Below are positions 46,737 through 56,772 of a stretch of 64,000 nt of DNA, in pieces. The notes under the pieces are model-generated. The model saw only the letters and a program-made list of their open reading frames with translations. It had not been told where the DNA came from and ran no database searches. Numbering within the stretch: the first letter of the stretch is position 1; each line of letters starts with the position of its first letter. The position numbers and the translations under genes were made by a program. Origin of the DNA: Vibrio nereis NBRC 15637 (GTDB lineage: Bacteria; Pseudomonadota; Gammaproteobacteria; Enterobacterales; Vibrionaceae); NCBI RefSeq assembly GCF_001591105.1, contig NZ_BCUD01000005.1, forward strand, positions 62,001 through 126,000. The letters are read 5' to 3'.

Positions 46737-48063
46737 TCCAGCTTCCTTCTTGCCATCTAGGAGGTAGTGAACTGTTAGAAAATTCCTTCATAATATCTGA
46801 GTTAAACTTCAAATTGATTGAGTTTTTAAATAAAGCACTCTGATTTGGAGCATCCAAGATCATTCCTCCGTTGAAGTTAAATGAGCCTTCCATAAACATG
46901 GTAGCTAGTGCTGCATCATTATTTTCCCCAATCGCTTCGAGCCCACTCTCAAAATCATTTGGGGTATGTTTTAACGTTGCAATTAAGCTTGGATCAAACC
47001 CTGCGTCGTTCCATTGTGTTGCTTTTGGTTTATAAGAGCTATTCACATGCACAAAAACACCATTCACATCTACGGCGCTTCGGCCACCCACAATACCGTC
47101 GTGAACCACAAGAAGAACTTTCATATTTGGATTCTGTCCTTTTCCTAACAACTGAGCAAGGTTTGAATCAAATTCACAGTGACCATCAACCCAAATAGAA
47201 TTGTTTCCGTTTTTGTTCAAATTTGCGTTATTGATCTTTTCATAACAATCACCACCGCTATTCGTCGTTATTTTTATGAAATTATTTTTGGGATCATCTC
47301 TAACCAGCTTCCAATCAGAAACTTTTTTTCCAAAAAAGTCTTTGAATGGGGATAATTCAGTATCTCGCTGAGCATCAAGTTCAAGACCATTTTTTTTTAC
47401 CTTGCCATCCAGGCCTAGGTGATACCCAACGGGAGAGCTAGACTTTGTAATAAAACTTGCACCACACTTGACTCCAGATTTGTATTTACTGCCAGGACTC
47501 GCTCCTGCAGAATAGTTCAAGTCATCATTCGTAAAACCAGATCCAAAATATGCTTTATCTCTAACAACCATTGAAACACACTCATAATATTCATCGTTGC
47601 CAGATTTTTTTAGATTCCCTGGTTCAGGAGCAACCGTCACAGACGCATTAACTACTAGATTTGATGCACTACGTATAGCACCAGCCCCTCCAGCGACAGG
47701 GATAACAATATTCTTACTCACATCTGCGTAACCAATTGAGCTATTTACCTTTGTTGTAGGGTTAGTCTTTGCCAAAGATTCATATGAGAAAGTGATATTA
47801 TGAGTAGCAATGTTACATTCAGGAATTGAGGGGGCTGTAGGAATTACGCCATCTTGAACTGTTTTAGTATAAATACACTCCACCCCACCTTCAGCCAACC
47901 AATGTTCTTGCCTTGACTTTACTTCGTTCTGCGCGCGCTTAATTTGATAAAACAGACTCTTGTATGATCCCAACGTCACCACCAAAGCTACAGAAAGTAA
48001 TATGGAGGTAATCAGTAGAGTGGCTGCACCTTGTTGATATTTATATGTACGTGTCATTGCCAA
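46726..48063 (-). CDS. PilX-like minor pilin, large
   Basis: Prepilin-like N-terminus (QQGAATLLITSILLSVALVV) lacking the usual Glu5, as in PilX/GspK-type pilins. It is followed by a 400-residue extracellular region with four or more cysteines and many Gly, Asn and Ser. At 445 aa it is far longer than typical PilX (about 170-200). That region has no domain I recognise. It overlaps pilW-like upstream by 10 bp and pilV-like downstream by 11 bp, so the cluster is tightly coupled. Confidence 0.75.
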   Translation of the reverse strand: MAMTRTYKYQQGAATLLITSILLSVALVVTLGSYKSLFYQIKRAQNEVKSRQEHWLAEGGVECIYTKTVQDGVIPTAPSIPECNIATHNITFSYESLAKTNPTTKVNSSIGYADVSKNIVIPVAGGAGAIRSASNLVVNASVTVAPEPGNLKKSGNDEYYECVSMVVRDKAYFGSGFTNDDLNYSAGASPGSKYKSGVKCGASFITKSSSPVGYHLGLDGKVKKNGLELDAQRDTELSPFKDFFGKKVSDWKLVRDDPKNNFIKITTNSGGDCYEKINNANLNKNGNNSIWVDGHCEFDSNLAQLLGKGQNPNMKVLLVVHDGIVGGRSAVDVNGVFVHVNSSYKPKATQWNDAGFDPSLIATLKHTPNDFESGLEAIGENNDAALATMFMEGSFNFNGGMILDAPNQSALFKNSINLKFNSDIMKEFSNSSLPPRWQEGSWNAQ

Positions 48064-48656
48064 TTCCTTTGCTGAACTTGTAATGAAATCACATGAGAAA
48101 TCGTTGGATCATTTGTTAATTCAGCGGCCATTGAAATAGAAATAAATGCACTCTCTATTGAAGATCCCAATAATACGGTTCGGCCAATATCAAATTGAGT
48201 TACTTTAATTTGCTTAGGTTCAAAGAGATCGAAACACTCACTAGCAGAGGAAATAACACTTAAAGGTGATGTAGATTCTTTTTGGCAATATTCCAACATA
48301 TTATTATTAAGCTGATATACCGTATTGCTTGTAGTATTCGATGTTTTTCTATAAACATAGCCGATTTTATTAGGCTGTCGGTAAAGAATATTTGATGAAC
48401 CAGAAAGCAACATGGAGTTTGTCGCAATACCATCAAAACCAGCTCGCTGAATATCCTCTTTCATCTGCTGCATTACACTACTCATTTGCTGCAGTAGCAT
48501 GATTTCTTTACTCCTCTGTGCGGCTGATTTTTGGTTAGAAAGAAACACAGCACCAACAATTCCTATGACAATAATTCCTAGTAAGGCTGCAATCATAAAT
48601 TCAATTAGCGTATTACCTTTCTGTTTAGCACTGTTCAAAGCCATATTTCGCCTCAT
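48054..48656 (-). CDS. Type IV minor pilin, PilW-like
   Basis: Prepilin with leader ending QKG and mature start NTLIEFMIAALLGIIVIGIVG carrying Glu5. The following QKSAAQRSKEIMLLQQMSS helix and a Cys pair later fit PilW. Length is 200 aa. It overlaps fimT upstream by 32 bp. The ATG at 48656 is used; Met5 is a possible alternative. Confidence 0.85.
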   Translation of the reverse strand: MRRNMALNSAKQKGNTLIEFMIAALLGIIVIGIVGAVFLSNQKSAAQRSKEIMLLQQMSSVMQQMKEDIQRAGFDGIATNSMLLSGSSNILYRQPNKIGYVYRKTSNTTSNTVYQLNNNMLEYCQKESTSPLSVISSASECFDLFEPKQIKVTQFDIGRTVLLGSSIESAFISISMAAELTNDPTISHVISLQVQQRNWQ

Positions 48657-49137
48657 TCATAGCACATACTTTTATCCGTCCCGCTCGATTATGAACTATT
48701 ATTTTTATCGGATTCGTATCTGATTGAGATCGTTTCAACAAAATACTTCCCGCGTTTTGTGGGTTACCCATTACATGATCAAATTTCACTTTAGTTATAG
48801 AAGTCGTACTTGACACAACTAGATTGCGATATCGTTTACCTTGCAGTTCAGCAACAGTATTGGCTGATGTTATTGCGGTAACATCAGACACACTCGCAAG
48901 TATTAACTTCCAGTCTCCAGTGGATGAAGGAAAACCTTGAATGTGAACCCACAAGTCTTGATTTCGTAACACTGATTCCGATTTAGCTTGGATCAAAAAA
49001 CCCTGTAATTCATTAGCTAAATTAGCCATTTTCGTTTTTTGGCTAACTTTTGAAAAACTGGGGGCGACAAAAAGCAATAGTGCCGTTAAAACAGCAACTG
49101 TGATGAGAAGCTCTAGTAAGGTAAAGCCGCGATGCAT
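48625..49137 (-). CDS. Type IV minor pilin, FimT/GspH-like
   Basis: Pseudopilin whose leader MHRG precedes FTLLELLITVAVLTALLLFV (Glu5 present). SFSKVSQKTKMANLANELQG and a C-terminal Cys pair match FimT/GspH. FimT of some competent bacteria binds DNA. Start at the ATG 49137, with AAGGA 9 bases upstream; an open frame extends to 49179 without support. Length 170 aa. First gene of the leftward pilin operon and divergent from pilE-like. Confidence 0.85.
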   Translation of the reverse strand: MHRGFTLLELLITVAVLTALLLFVAPSFSKVSQKTKMANLANELQGFLIQAKSESVLRNQDLWVHIQGFPSSTGDWKLILASVSDVTAITSANTVAELQGKRYRNLVVSSTTSITKVKFDHVMGNPQNAGSILLKRSQSDTNPIKIIVHNRAGRIKVCAMNEAKYGFEQC

Positions 49138-49233
49138 TTCCCAAAATCCTTTGCAAACAGTGAGATGATGATGAATCAACTTGCATAGATGCTAACAGCT
49201 ATCAAAAATAGTGTTGTTTTATAAAGAGAAGTA

Positions 49234-49677
49234 ATGGAAATGATTCGAAAAATTTTCTGCAAACCAAGCTTCAGTTGGCAACAAGGTATGACATTGATCG
49301 AGTTAATGATCGCGGTTGTTATTGTGGGTGTTTTAGCGGGTATCGCTTACCCCGCTTATACCAACTATGTCAAAGAAGGTCATCGCAAGCAGGCTATGGC
49401 GGATATGGCAAAAATTCAGCTATATTTGGAAGAAAAATATAGCCATGGATATACGGCCAATGGAATTGTTAATGCTCAAAAGGTATGTACCACATTTTGT
49501 AATGTAGATAGCGATCGCTACAAAATTGTCGTCGAGACGACAGCCAGTGGCTATGCTATTACTGCAACCCCTCAATCAACCAAAGGGCAAAATAGTGATG
49601 AATGTGGTGGTAACACCTACACTTCCCTCACTTTAAATGAGAAAGGTATAACATCGCCTAGCGCTTGCTGGAAATAG
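49234..49677 (+). CDS. Type IV pilin, PilE-like
   Basis: Prepilin with an unusually long 17-residue leader ending QQG and mature start MTLIELMIAVVIVGVLAGIAY with Glu5. A C-terminal Cys pair (D-region) lies in GQNSDECGGN to SPSACWK. It is 147 aa, the size of PilE. Divergent from the FimT operon over about 96 bp, so both may share regulation. By position it corresponds to V. cholerae VC0857, reported from the TfoX competence regulon. Confidence 0.88.
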   Translation: MEMIRKIFCKPSFSWQQGMTLIELMIAVVIVGVLAGIAYPAYTNYVKEGHRKQAMADMAKIQLYLEEKYSHGYTANGIVNAQKVCTTFCNVDSDRYKIVVETTASGYAITATPQSTKGQNSDECGGNTYTSLTLNEKGITSPSACWK

Positions 49678-49726
49678 TAAACCAACACATTCAAATAGGA
49701 AATACCATAAATAGTTGCCTGAAATA

Positions 49727-49754
49727 AGAAAAGACCAGCTAGCTGGTCTTTTCT
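49727..49754. terminator. Terminator of pilE-like and dnaJ
   Basis: A 28-bp perfect palindrome with AAAAG/CTTTT ends between convergent genes. Its centre is a loopless AGCTAGCT, so some central pairs open to a loop. Confidence 0.85.
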
Positions 49755-49780
49755 ATATCATCTAATCAATCCAGTTTTGA

Positions 49781-50926
49781 TTAACTGGTCAGATCGTCGA
49801 AGAACTTCTTCACACCATTGAAAAAGCCTTCTGACTTAGGCTTATGCTTTGTTGCCGCTTCGCCACCACAAGATTCTTCAAACTCTTTAAGCAGGTCTTT
49901 CTGACGTGAGCTCAAGTTGACTGGCGTTTCAACCACTAACTTCACGATCAAGTCACCAATACCGCCACCACGGACACCTTTCACACCTTTACCGCGCATA
50001 CGGAACATACGCCCTGTCTGCGTTTCTGAAGGTACTTTCAAACTTACGCGGCCATCTAATGTTGGGACTTCAACTTCGCCACCAAGAGCCGCCATCGCGA
50101 AGCTTACTGGTACTTCACAGTACAGGTTGTTACCATCACGTTCAAAGATATGGTGTTCTTTCACATGAACTTGTACGTACAAATCACCGGCTGGTGCACC
50201 CATTTCTCCTGCTTCACCTTCGCCAGAAAGACGAATGCGATCGCCAGTATCCACACCTGCAGGGATCTTAACATTAAGGGTCTTACTCTTCTGCTTACGA
50301 CCTTGGCCATGACATACGTTACATGGGTCTTTGATGATCTTACCTTTACCATGACAGGTAGGACAGGTTTGCTGAACAGCAAAGAAGCCCTGACGCATCT
50401 GTACTTGCCCATGACCATGACAGGTACCACAGGTTTCTGCAGATGTTCCTTTCTTCGCACCGCTACCATCACAGGTATCACAATGAACCAGTGTCGGGAT
50501 TTCAATTTCTTTCGATACACCACGAACCGCTTCTTCAAGCGTCAACTCCATGTTGTAACGTAAGTCCGCCCCACGCTGTGCACGCGCCTGGCCACCACCT
50601 CGACGGCCACCGCCAAAGATATCACCAAACACATCACCAAAGATGTCACCAAAATCGGCACCGCCTCCACCGAAGCCGCCACCGCCGCCCATACCGCCTT
50701 GTTCAAAGGCAGCATGACCGTATTGATCGTACGCTGCTTTTTTCTGAGGATCGGTCAGAACTTCGTACGCTTCTTTTACTTCTTTAAACTTATCCGCAGC
50801 AGACTCGTCACCCTGATTGCGGTCTGGGTGGAATTTCATTGCAAGGCGTTTGTACGCCTTCTTGATATCGCGCTCTGATGCATCACGGCTAACGCCTAAT
50901 ACTTCGTAAAAATCACGTTTTGACAT
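49781..50926 (-). CDS. dnaJ: Chaperone DnaJ
   Basis: Type I Hsp40 co-chaperone stimulating DnaK ATPase. J-domain (2-70) with HPD in [11 protein letters not shown]; glycine-phenylalanine region (about 75-115); four CxxCxGxG zinc motifs at about 145-205 ([36 protein letters not shown]); then the client-binding C-terminal domains. Start at the ATG 50926 ([12 protein letters not shown], 381 aa); the frame runs back to a TTG at 50941. Downstream of dnaK. Confidence 0.98.
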   Translation of the reverse strand: MSKRDFYEVLGVSRDASERDIKKAYKRLAMKFHPDRNQGDESAADKFKEVKEAYEVLTDPQKKAAYDQYGHAAFEQGGMGGGGGFGGGGADFGDIFGDVFGDIFGGGRRGGGQARAQRGADLRYNMELTLEEAVRGVSKEIEIPTLVHCDTCDGSGAKKGTSAETCGTCHGHGQVQMRQGFFAVQQTCPTCHGKGKIIKDPCNVCHGQGRKQKSKTLNVKIPAGVDTGDRIRLSGEGEAGEMGAPAGDLYVQVHVKEHHIFERDGNNLYCEVPVSFAMAALGGEVEVPTLDGRVSLKVPSETQTGRMFRMRGKGVKGVRGGGIGDLIVKLVVETPVNLSSRQKDLLKEFEESCGGEAATKHKPKSEGFFNGVKKFFDDLTS

Positions 50927-51042
50927 TTTCTTCGTCACCAATGTAGTACTGCAAACGGCGGCTGCCGCTTAGTGTTTGTATCGTTTTAGGTAAAAACTTT
51001 CAGCCGAAAGTGCTTATCTAGAAAGACATTAGGTTACAAACA

Positions 51043-51121
51043 TGCGGGCGTATGAGTTTCCTCAAACGCCCGCAAAGAGATTCCAATAAGGAGTTAAGCT
51101 GAGTAGGCATTCTACCTACTC
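51043..51121 (-). other. Two hairpins between dnaK and dnaJ
   Basis: A GC-rich stem (51043-51051 with 51066-51074, extended by TGAG/CTCA) and a second one (51101-51107 with 51115-51121) occupy the 205-bp dnaK-dnaJ gap. Neither has a clear T-tract, so they may tune relative dnaJ expression by processing or partial termination. Confidence 0.55.
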
Positions 51122-51131
51122 GGTTATTGGC

Positions 51132-53045
51132 TTACTTCTTATCGTCTTTAACTTCTTCAAACTCTGCGTCTACAACGTCATCTTGTGCAGATTGTTGTTG
51201 AGCGCCAGCTTCAGCACCTTGTTGTGCTTGAGCTTGCTGCTGAGCGATTTCCATTAGTTTTTGAGCTGCAGTCATAAGAGCTTGAACTTTAGCGTCGATG
51301 GCTTCTTTATCTTCACCCTTACGAGCTTCTTCTAGCTCAGAGATAGCTGCTTCAATCTTCTCTTTCTCATCAGCTGGAAGAGCTTCACCCGCTTCTTCGA
51401 TTTGCTTACGAGTACCGTGAATCATTTGGTCAGCTTGGTTACGTGCAGTTGCTAGCTCTTCGAACTTCTTGTCCGCTTCTTTGTTAGCTTCTGCTTCTTG
51501 AACCATTTTCTCGATGTCTTCATCGCTTAGACCACCAGATGCCTGGATAGTGATCTTCTGCTCTTTACCAGTCTGCTTGTCTTTCGCTGATACGTGTAGG
51601 ATACCGTCCGCATCTAGGTCGAAAGTTACTTCAATTTGTGGCATGCCACGTGGCGCAGGCTGGATGCCTTCTAGGTTGAATTGACCTAGAGACTTGTTGT
51701 ACATCGCTTGCTTACGCTCACCTTGAAGAACGTGGATTGTTACCGCGTTCTGGTTGTCTTCTGCAGTAGAGAAAACTTGGTTCGCTTTCGTTGGGATAGT
51801 TGTGTTCTTCTCAACTAGCTTAGTCATTACACCACCCATTGTCTCGATACCTAGAGACAGAGGAGTAACGTCTAGTAGAAGTACATCTTTCACATCACCC
51901 GCTAGTACACCACCCTGAACTGCAGCACCCATTGCTACTGCTTCGTCTGGGTTTACGTCACGACGTGCTTCTTTACCAAAGAATTCAGCAACTTTTGCTT
52001 GAACCATAGGCATACGAGTCTGACCACCTACTAGGATTACGTCAGTGATGTCGTTTACAGATAAGTCAGCGTCAGCTAGCGCAACTTTTAGTGGTTCAAG
52101 AGAACGTTGTACTAGGTCTTCAACTAGAGATTCTAGTTTCGCACGAGTCACTTTTACGTTCATGTGCTTAGGACCAGTTGCATCAGCAGTCACGTACGGC
52201 AGGTTCACGTCTGTTTGTGAAGTAGAAGAAAGCTCGATTTTCGCTTTTTCTGCTGCTTCTTTAACACGCTGCATTGCTAGTGGATCGTTCTTAAGATCGA
52301 TACCTTGTTCTTTCTTGAACTCTTCAACTAGGTAGTTGATCATGCGGTTATCGAAGTCTTCACCGCCAAGGTGAGTGTCACCGTTAGTCGCTAGAACTTC
52401 AAAAGTTTTCTCGCCTTCAACTTCATCAATCTCGATGATTGAGATATCGAATGTACCACCACCAAGGTCGTATACAGCGATTGTGCGGTCGCCGCCTTTC
52501 TTGTCTAGGCCGTAAGCCAGAGCAGCCGCTGTTGGTTCGTTGATGATACGTTTAACTTCTAGACCTGCAATACGGCCAGCATCTTTAGTTGCTTGACGCT
52601 GAGCATCGTTAAAGTAAGCAGGAACTGTGATAACTGCGCCAGTTACTTCTTCACCTAGGAAGTCTTCAGCAGTTTTCTTCATTTTCTTAAGTACTTCAGC
52701 AGAAACCTGAGGAGCCGCCATTTTTTGGCCTTTCGCTTCTACCCACGCATCACCGTTGTCTGCCTTAACGATTTTGTAAGGCATGATTTCGATGTCACGC
52801 TGAACTTCTTCGTCTTCGAAACGACGACCGATAAGACGCTTAATTGCAAATAGCGTGTTTTCTGGGTTTGTTACTGCTTGACGTTTAGCAGGTTGACCTA
52901 CTAGCGTCTCACCATCTGTGTATGCAATTACCGATGCTGTTGTACGCTCGCCTTCCGCATTTTCGATTACGCGTGGCTTGTCACCGTCTAGTACAGCAAC
53001 ACATGAGTTAGTAGTACCTAAGTCAATACCAATGATTTTACCCAT
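51132..53045 (-). CDS. dnaK: Chaperone DnaK
   Basis: Hsp70 chaperone. ATPase domain 1-385 with [13 protein letters not shown] at 5-17, [13 protein letters not shown] and [13 protein letters not shown]; the substrate-binding domain begins after [17 protein letters not shown]. The Gln/Ala-rich lid ends [14 protein letters not shown]. At 637 aa it is essentially E. coli length (638). Two sigma-32-like promoters lie upstream. Confidence 0.99.
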   Translation of the reverse strand: MGKIIGIDLGTTNSCVAVLDGDKPRVIENAEGERTTASVIAYTDGETLVGQPAKRQAVTNPENTLFAIKRLIGRRFEDEEVQRDIEIMPYKIVKADNGDAWVEAKGQKMAAPQVSAEVLKKMKKTAEDFLGEEVTGAVITVPAYFNDAQRQATKDAGRIAGLEVKRIINEPTAAALAYGLDKKGGDRTIAVYDLGGGTFDISIIEIDEVEGEKTFEVLATNGDTHLGGEDFDNRMINYLVEEFKKEQGIDLKNDPLAMQRVKEAAEKAKIELSSTSQTDVNLPYVTADATGPKHMNVKVTRAKLESLVEDLVQRSLEPLKVALADADLSVNDITDVILVGGQTRMPMVQAKVAEFFGKEARRDVNPDEAVAMGAAVQGGVLAGDVKDVLLLDVTPLSLGIETMGGVMTKLVEKNTTIPTKANQVFSTAEDNQNAVTIHVLQGERKQAMYNKSLGQFNLEGIQPAPRGMPQIEVTFDLDADGILHVSAKDKQTGKEQKITIQASGGLSDEDIEKMVQEAEANKEADKKFEELATARNQADQMIHGTRKQIEEAGEALPADEKEKIEAAISELEEARKGEDKEAIDAKVQALMTAAQKLMEIAQQQAQAQQGAEAGAQQQSAQDDVVDAEFEEVKDDKK

Positions 53046-53091
53046 CAGGCTATCTCCGAATAAATTCTATTTTCGTTTTGCTATATCCCCT

Positions 53092-53120
53092 ATGTGGGGA
53101 TGGAGAATCGGGATTCAACC
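53092..53120 (-). promoter_or_regulatory. Candidate sigma-32 promoter, dnaK proximal
   Basis: On the minus strand GGTTGAA (53114-53120) and CCCCACAT (53092-53099) are 14 bp apart, close to the heat-shock consensus. Confidence 0.55.
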
Positions 53121-53166
53121 CTTGCTCACAAACAAAAATAATGTTGTTTGCTTCTCTATGCCCCTT

Positions 53167-53194
53167 AGATAAGGGCAACAAATAGGTTTTCAAG
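53167..53194 (-). promoter_or_regulatory. Candidate sigma-32 promoter, dnaK distal
   Basis: On the minus strand an exact CTTGAAA (53188-53194) is followed 12-13 bp later by CCCTTATCT (53167-53175), a partial -10. The two sites may be tandem promoters, as in E. coli dnaK. Confidence 0.45.
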
Positions 53195-53311
53195 GGCACA
53201 ATTAAAAAAAATCCAATTTTTTCCCGAATTAGCCCACTTTTAAGTTACATAATTACAACAGTGCTAGGACTTACTATAGCTAGCTTTTTACTACAGGCCG
53301 CCCCCTATAAA

Positions 53312-53340
53312 AAACAAAAGCGAGGCCAAGCCTCGCTTTT
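53312..53340 (-). terminator. Terminator of the dicarboxylate symporter
   Basis: Eleven-base arms (53317-53327 and 53330-53340) with a 2-base centre, followed by a T-rich run on the minus strand. The rest of the 53046-53367 gap (322 bp) is dnaK upstream DNA. Confidence 0.85.
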
Positions 53341-53367
53341 TACTTTCTTTTCAAAGAAAAAGTGACA

Positions 53368-54645
53368 TTAAGCATTCGCTTGCGCGGGTTTCGCGTCTAC
53401 TTCCACTTCGTCTTTACCAATTTCACCTTCTGTCTTCGCCACAATGGTATTAACCGCTGTGTCACCGACCACGTTTGATGATGTACAGAACATATCGTTA
53501 ATGCGGTCAACTGCAGCCACAATCGCTAGACCTTCTGGTGGTAAACCTAGTTGGTGAAGAAGTACACCAACCATCACAATACCACCACCTGGAACACCAC
53601 CTGCACCAACAGACAACAATAGAATGGTTAAGCCAAGAGTAAATACATCTTCTGAGTTAATTGGTTGTCCAAATGCATTAGCAACAAAAATAGTCGCTAG
53701 AGTAATGTAGATAGATACGCCTGACATGTTCATCGTCGCACCCAGTGGAACACCAAAGCCAGCTACTGACTTAGACACATTTAGCTTGTCAGTTAGAGTT
53801 CGCATAGTGACTGGAATAGTGGCGTTTGAACTTGCTGTTGATAGTGAGAACAAGATCTGCTCACGAGTTGCACGCAAAAACGTTTTTGGTGAAGTGCCTG
53901 TCGCTAAACCAACAGCCGTTGGATAGAAAACAAAGATCCAGAACACTAGCATTGCGATAACAAGCGCGACGTATCCAGCTACTGAAAGTAGTGTATGAGC
54001 GTCAAGAGTTGCCCCTAGCTGAATCATCAGCGCGAACACACCATATGGCGCTAGGCTCATGACCAAACCAACCAGCTTCATCATCAGCTCATTTGCCATT
54101 TTGAACGTGCGAATAGCAGGGCCACCGCGCGAGTCAAGCGCCTGAATGGCAAGACCAGTCAAAATAGCCATAAAGATGATTTGTAGCATGTCACCACTAG
54201 CAAACGCCTGAACTGGGTTGCTAGGAACAATGTTCACTACAAGAGAGAAAATGTCTGGCGTTTCTGTTGTCGTCAATTTAACTGTTTCTGAGATCGTTCC
54301 AGCCAAGTTTGCATCCGCACCTGGTTGGAAAATCATACCGACAGTCAATGCAGCAGAGATCGCGATGATGGTATTGAAAATGTAAAGAGCAAAAGTTTTC
54401 CCACCAAGGCGGCCGAATGCAGTGATATCTTTCAAGTCGACGATACCGCAGACGATAGATACGTATACCAAAGGAACAACCAGCAGTTTAATCAATGATA
54501 CGAACATACCGCCCGCACCTTCTGCTGCGCCTAGTAGATAAGTATCAAAAAGTGTAATGCCATTAAATAAGTACTGGATCGCTGTACCAAACAATAGGCC
54601 AGCAAACAGTCCTATAAAAATTTTACCTGAGAGCGATTTGTCCAT
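53368..54645 (-). CDS. Dicarboxylate/amino acid:cation symporter
   Basis: DAACS-family importer of glutamate, aspartate or C4-dicarboxylates. About eight helices plus two hairpin loops: the first is the serine-rich SLSTASSNATIPVT at about 261-274, the second near GVPGGGIVMVGVLLHQLG. GATMNMSGVSIY and the substrate-binding DRINDMFCTSSNVVGDT are visible. It is 425 aa with its own terminator. The exact substrate is not decidable by reading. Confidence 0.9.
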   Translation of the reverse strand: MDKSLSGKIFIGLFAGLLFGTAIQYLFNGITLFDTYLLGAAEGAGGMFVSLIKLLVVPLVYVSIVCGIVDLKDITAFGRLGGKTFALYIFNTIIAISAALTVGMIFQPGADANLAGTISETVKLTTTETPDIFSLVVNIVPSNPVQAFASGDMLQIIFMAILTGLAIQALDSRGGPAIRTFKMANELMMKLVGLVMSLAPYGVFALMIQLGATLDAHTLLSVAGYVALVIAMLVFWIFVFYPTAVGLATGTSPKTFLRATREQILFSLSTASSNATIPVTMRTLTDKLNVSKSVAGFGVPLGATMNMSGVSIYITLATIFVANAFGQPINSEDVFTLGLTILLLSVGAGGVPGGGIVMVGVLLHQLGLPPEGLAIVAAVDRINDMFCTSSNVVGDTAVNTIVAKTEGEIGKDEVEVDAKPAQANA

Positions 54646-54878
54646 TTATAAATCTCCAAATGTTGTGCTCATGTATTTATAATTTTGTAGTTTAATCCGC
54701 CCTCAAACTGGGCAGGTGTCAACATAATACACAACAAGATCACAATTAAAAGAAGATATTCACAATAATGTTACATATCTCCTATTGGAAACTAAATCTC
54801 TATTAACACTCAGATAGCAATCATTATTTCAAAACAATGATTTATTTCTCTTTTAGTAAACTGGTCTGACTGGATCAA

Positions 54879-54904
54879 AAAAGAGAGGCCAATGCCTCTC
54901 TTTT
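54879..54904 (-). terminator. grpE terminator
   Basis: Eleven-base arms (54879-54889 and 54894-54904) with a 4-base loop and further Ts on the minus strand. The 285-bp gap 54646-54930 holds this and the symporter promoter; no gene seen. Confidence 0.85.
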
Positions 54905-54930
54905 CAAATTAGTACAGTTTCGAACGGTGC

Positions 54931-55530
54931 TTATTTAGCAACCATTACCATTGCTGGGCGAATCACTCGGCCGTTTAGCTCATAACCCTTCTGCATTACA
55001 AACATTACTGTGTTTGATTCGTGATCTGGGCTTTCTTGAATAGACATAGCCTGATGCATTTCAGGGTTAAATGCCTCACCTTCTGGGTTAATTTCTTTCA
55101 AGCCAAACTTCGCCACTGCATCAACAAAGGTTTTATGTGTAAGCTCAACACCTTCCAGAATCGGCTTCACTACTTCAGCTTCGCTATCCGCTGATTGAAT
55201 AGCACGCTCAAGGTTGTCGATAACTGGCAGTAACTCTTCAGCAAACTTGTTTAATGCGTATTTGCGTGCTTTGTCGATCTCTTGTTCAGTACGACGACGC
55301 ATATTCTCAACTTCAGCCTTAGCACGAAGTACAGAATCTTTCTGATCTTGCACTTTAGCTTCACTTGAAAGCAACGCTGCTTCTAGCTGAGCAATTTTTG
55401 CTTCTTGCTCATCCGCTTCTGTTTCTTCGTTCCATTCGATATCAGCTTCAGTACCTACAACTTCCGCCTCTTGCTCTGCTTCCTGCTGCTGTAGTTCTTC
55501 TTCGTTAATTTTTGTTTCTTTGTTGCTCAT
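54931..55530 (-). CDS. grpE: Nucleotide exchange factor GrpE
   Basis: Releases ADP from DnaK. An acidic disordered N-terminus (about 1-55) leads to a long coiled coil (about 55-135) and the C-terminal beta domain with [13 protein letters not shown] and [14 protein letters not shown]. Start at the ATG 55530 with GGAGA 5 bases upstream; 199 aa. The open frame reaches 55590 but crosses untranslated DNA. A textbook sigma-32 promoter lies about 90 bp upstream. Confidence 0.97.
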   Translation of the reverse strand: MSNKETKINEEELQQQEAEQEAEVVGTEADIEWNEETEADEQEAKIAQLEAALLSSEAKVQDQKDSVLRAKAEVENMRRRTEQEIDKARKYALNKFAEELLPVIDNLERAIQSADSEAEVVKPILEGVELTHKTFVDAVAKFGLKEINPEGEAFNPEMHQAMSIQESPDHESNTVMFVMQKGYELNGRVIRPAMVMVAK

Positions 55531-55623
55531 GATATCTCCAGAATTCAATCTATCTGTGCCAAGCGCTTCACTTACATCACGTTCAGGCACAGAAATATTC
55601 GCATAAATAGCTAACTTGCCATT

Positions 55624-55652
55624 ATTATGGGGATGAAGATTATTGATTCAAG
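55624..55652 (-). promoter_or_regulatory. Sigma-32 promoter of grpE
   Basis: On the minus strand CTTGAA (55647-55652) and CCCCATAAT (55624-55632) are separated by 14 bp, an excellent match to the heat-shock consensus. The sites sit in the 143-bp gap shared with nadK. Confidence 0.85.
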
Positions 55653-55673
55653 CCTATTTAGTGCGGAAAACCT

Positions 55674-56558
55674 ATGAAAAAACCTTTTGAAGTGATCGCC
55701 ATCATTGGTAAACCACGAAATCAACAGGCCATTCAAACTCATCGAGAGCTATACACCTGGTTAAAGTCTGAAGGTTATCAGGTTTTTATCGACGATAGGT
55801 TAATAGAGATTCTAGATGATATACCTGCGGAAGATTTTGCGAGCCTAATCCAGTTGGGCAAAGCCGCCGATTTAGCGATCGTGGTGGGTGGTGATGGCAA
55901 TATGCTTGGTGCCGCGCGCGTTTTATCACGATTTGATATCTCTGTTATCGGTGTTAACCGAGGCAACTTAGGTTTTCTAACCGATCTAAACCCTGAAGAT
56001 TTTCAGTCCTCATTACACGCGGTATTAAATGGGGAATACATCGAGGAAGATCGCTTTTTGCTGGAAGCAGAAGTACACCGACATGGTCAAGTTAAAAGCC
56101 ATAATGCCGCTTTAAATGAAGCCGTCCTTCACCCTGGGCAAATTGCGCATATGATTGAGTTTGAAGTTTACATCGATGAGAGCTTCGCATTTTCGTTGCG
56201 CGCCGATGGCTTAATTGTGTCTACACCAACAGGCTCAACGGCATACTCGCTTTCTGGAGGAGGCCCTATTCTTTCCCCGAGCCTAAACGCGCTGTCATTA
56301 GTACCGATGTTTCCTCATACACTATCAAGCCGCCCACTGGTGGTCGATAGCAAACGTCGTATTCGATTAGTGGTATCCCCAGATAATCGCGGCACACAGG
56401 AAGTAAGTTGTGACGGTCAAGTGTCCCTTCCCGTCTCTCCAGGTGATGAAATACATATTTATCAAAGCCCAAATACACTCAAATTGATTCACCCGAAAGA
56501 CTACAGTTACTACCACGTCTTGCGTAACAAATTAGGTTGGTCTAGCCGGCTGTTTTAA
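55674..56558 (+). CDS. nadK: NAD kinase
   Basis: Phosphorylates NAD to NADP. The kinase GGDG loop [15 protein letters not shown] is at about 70-84, followed by [11 protein letters not shown], the NE-containing [10 protein letters not shown] and the glycine-rich [20 protein letters not shown] segment near 185-200. At 294 aa it matches E. coli (292). Divergent from grpE, as in other gammaproteobacteria, and followed by recN. Confidence 0.97.
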   Translation: MKKPFEVIAIIGKPRNQQAIQTHRELYTWLKSEGYQVFIDDRLIEILDDIPAEDFASLIQLGKAADLAIVVGGDGNMLGAARVLSRFDISVIGVNRGNLGFLTDLNPEDFQSSLHAVLNGEYIEEDRFLLEAEVHRHGQVKSHNAALNEAVLHPGQIAHMIEFEVYIDESFAFSLRADGLIVSTPTGSTAYSLSGGGPILSPSLNALSLVPMFPHTLSSRPLVVDSKRRIRLVVSPDNRGTQEVSCDGQVSLPVSPGDEIHIYQSPNTLKLIHPKDYSYYHVLRNKLGWSSRLF

Positions 56559-56576
56559 CGCCTTTACAAGAATAGA

Positions 56577-56608
56577 AATAGGTTGATGCGAACACATCAA
56601 CCTTTTTT
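56577..56608 (+). terminator. nadK terminator
   Basis: Eight-base arms (56581-56588 and 56595-56602) with a 6-base loop and six Ts. Confidence 0.88.
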
Positions 56609-56706
56609 ATTTCTGACATATCAAGCCAAGGGAGCGATAAAAACCTACCTTCTTACTAGCTACCTATCAGATATTCCTCACAAAAAAATTTTTAATGCCA
56701 CCTTTA

Positions 56707-56744
56707 CTGTATAAAGAAACAGTATATACTGACCTTATATACAG
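56707..56744. promoter_or_regulatory. Two LexA boxes before recN
   Basis: CTGT-N8-ACAG at 56707-56722 is exact; CTGA-N8-ACAG at 56729-56744 has one mismatch. Centres are 22 bp apart, and E. coli recN also carries more than one LexA box. The recN start is 29 bp further. Confidence 0.85.
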
Positions 56745-56772
56745 TATTGTTCATTTAAACAGGTACAACAAA

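Noticed and set aside
56695..56772. Upstream in-frame extension of recN
   Set aside because: Contains both LexA boxes and the promoter, and the recN family begins at MLAHLSVNN.
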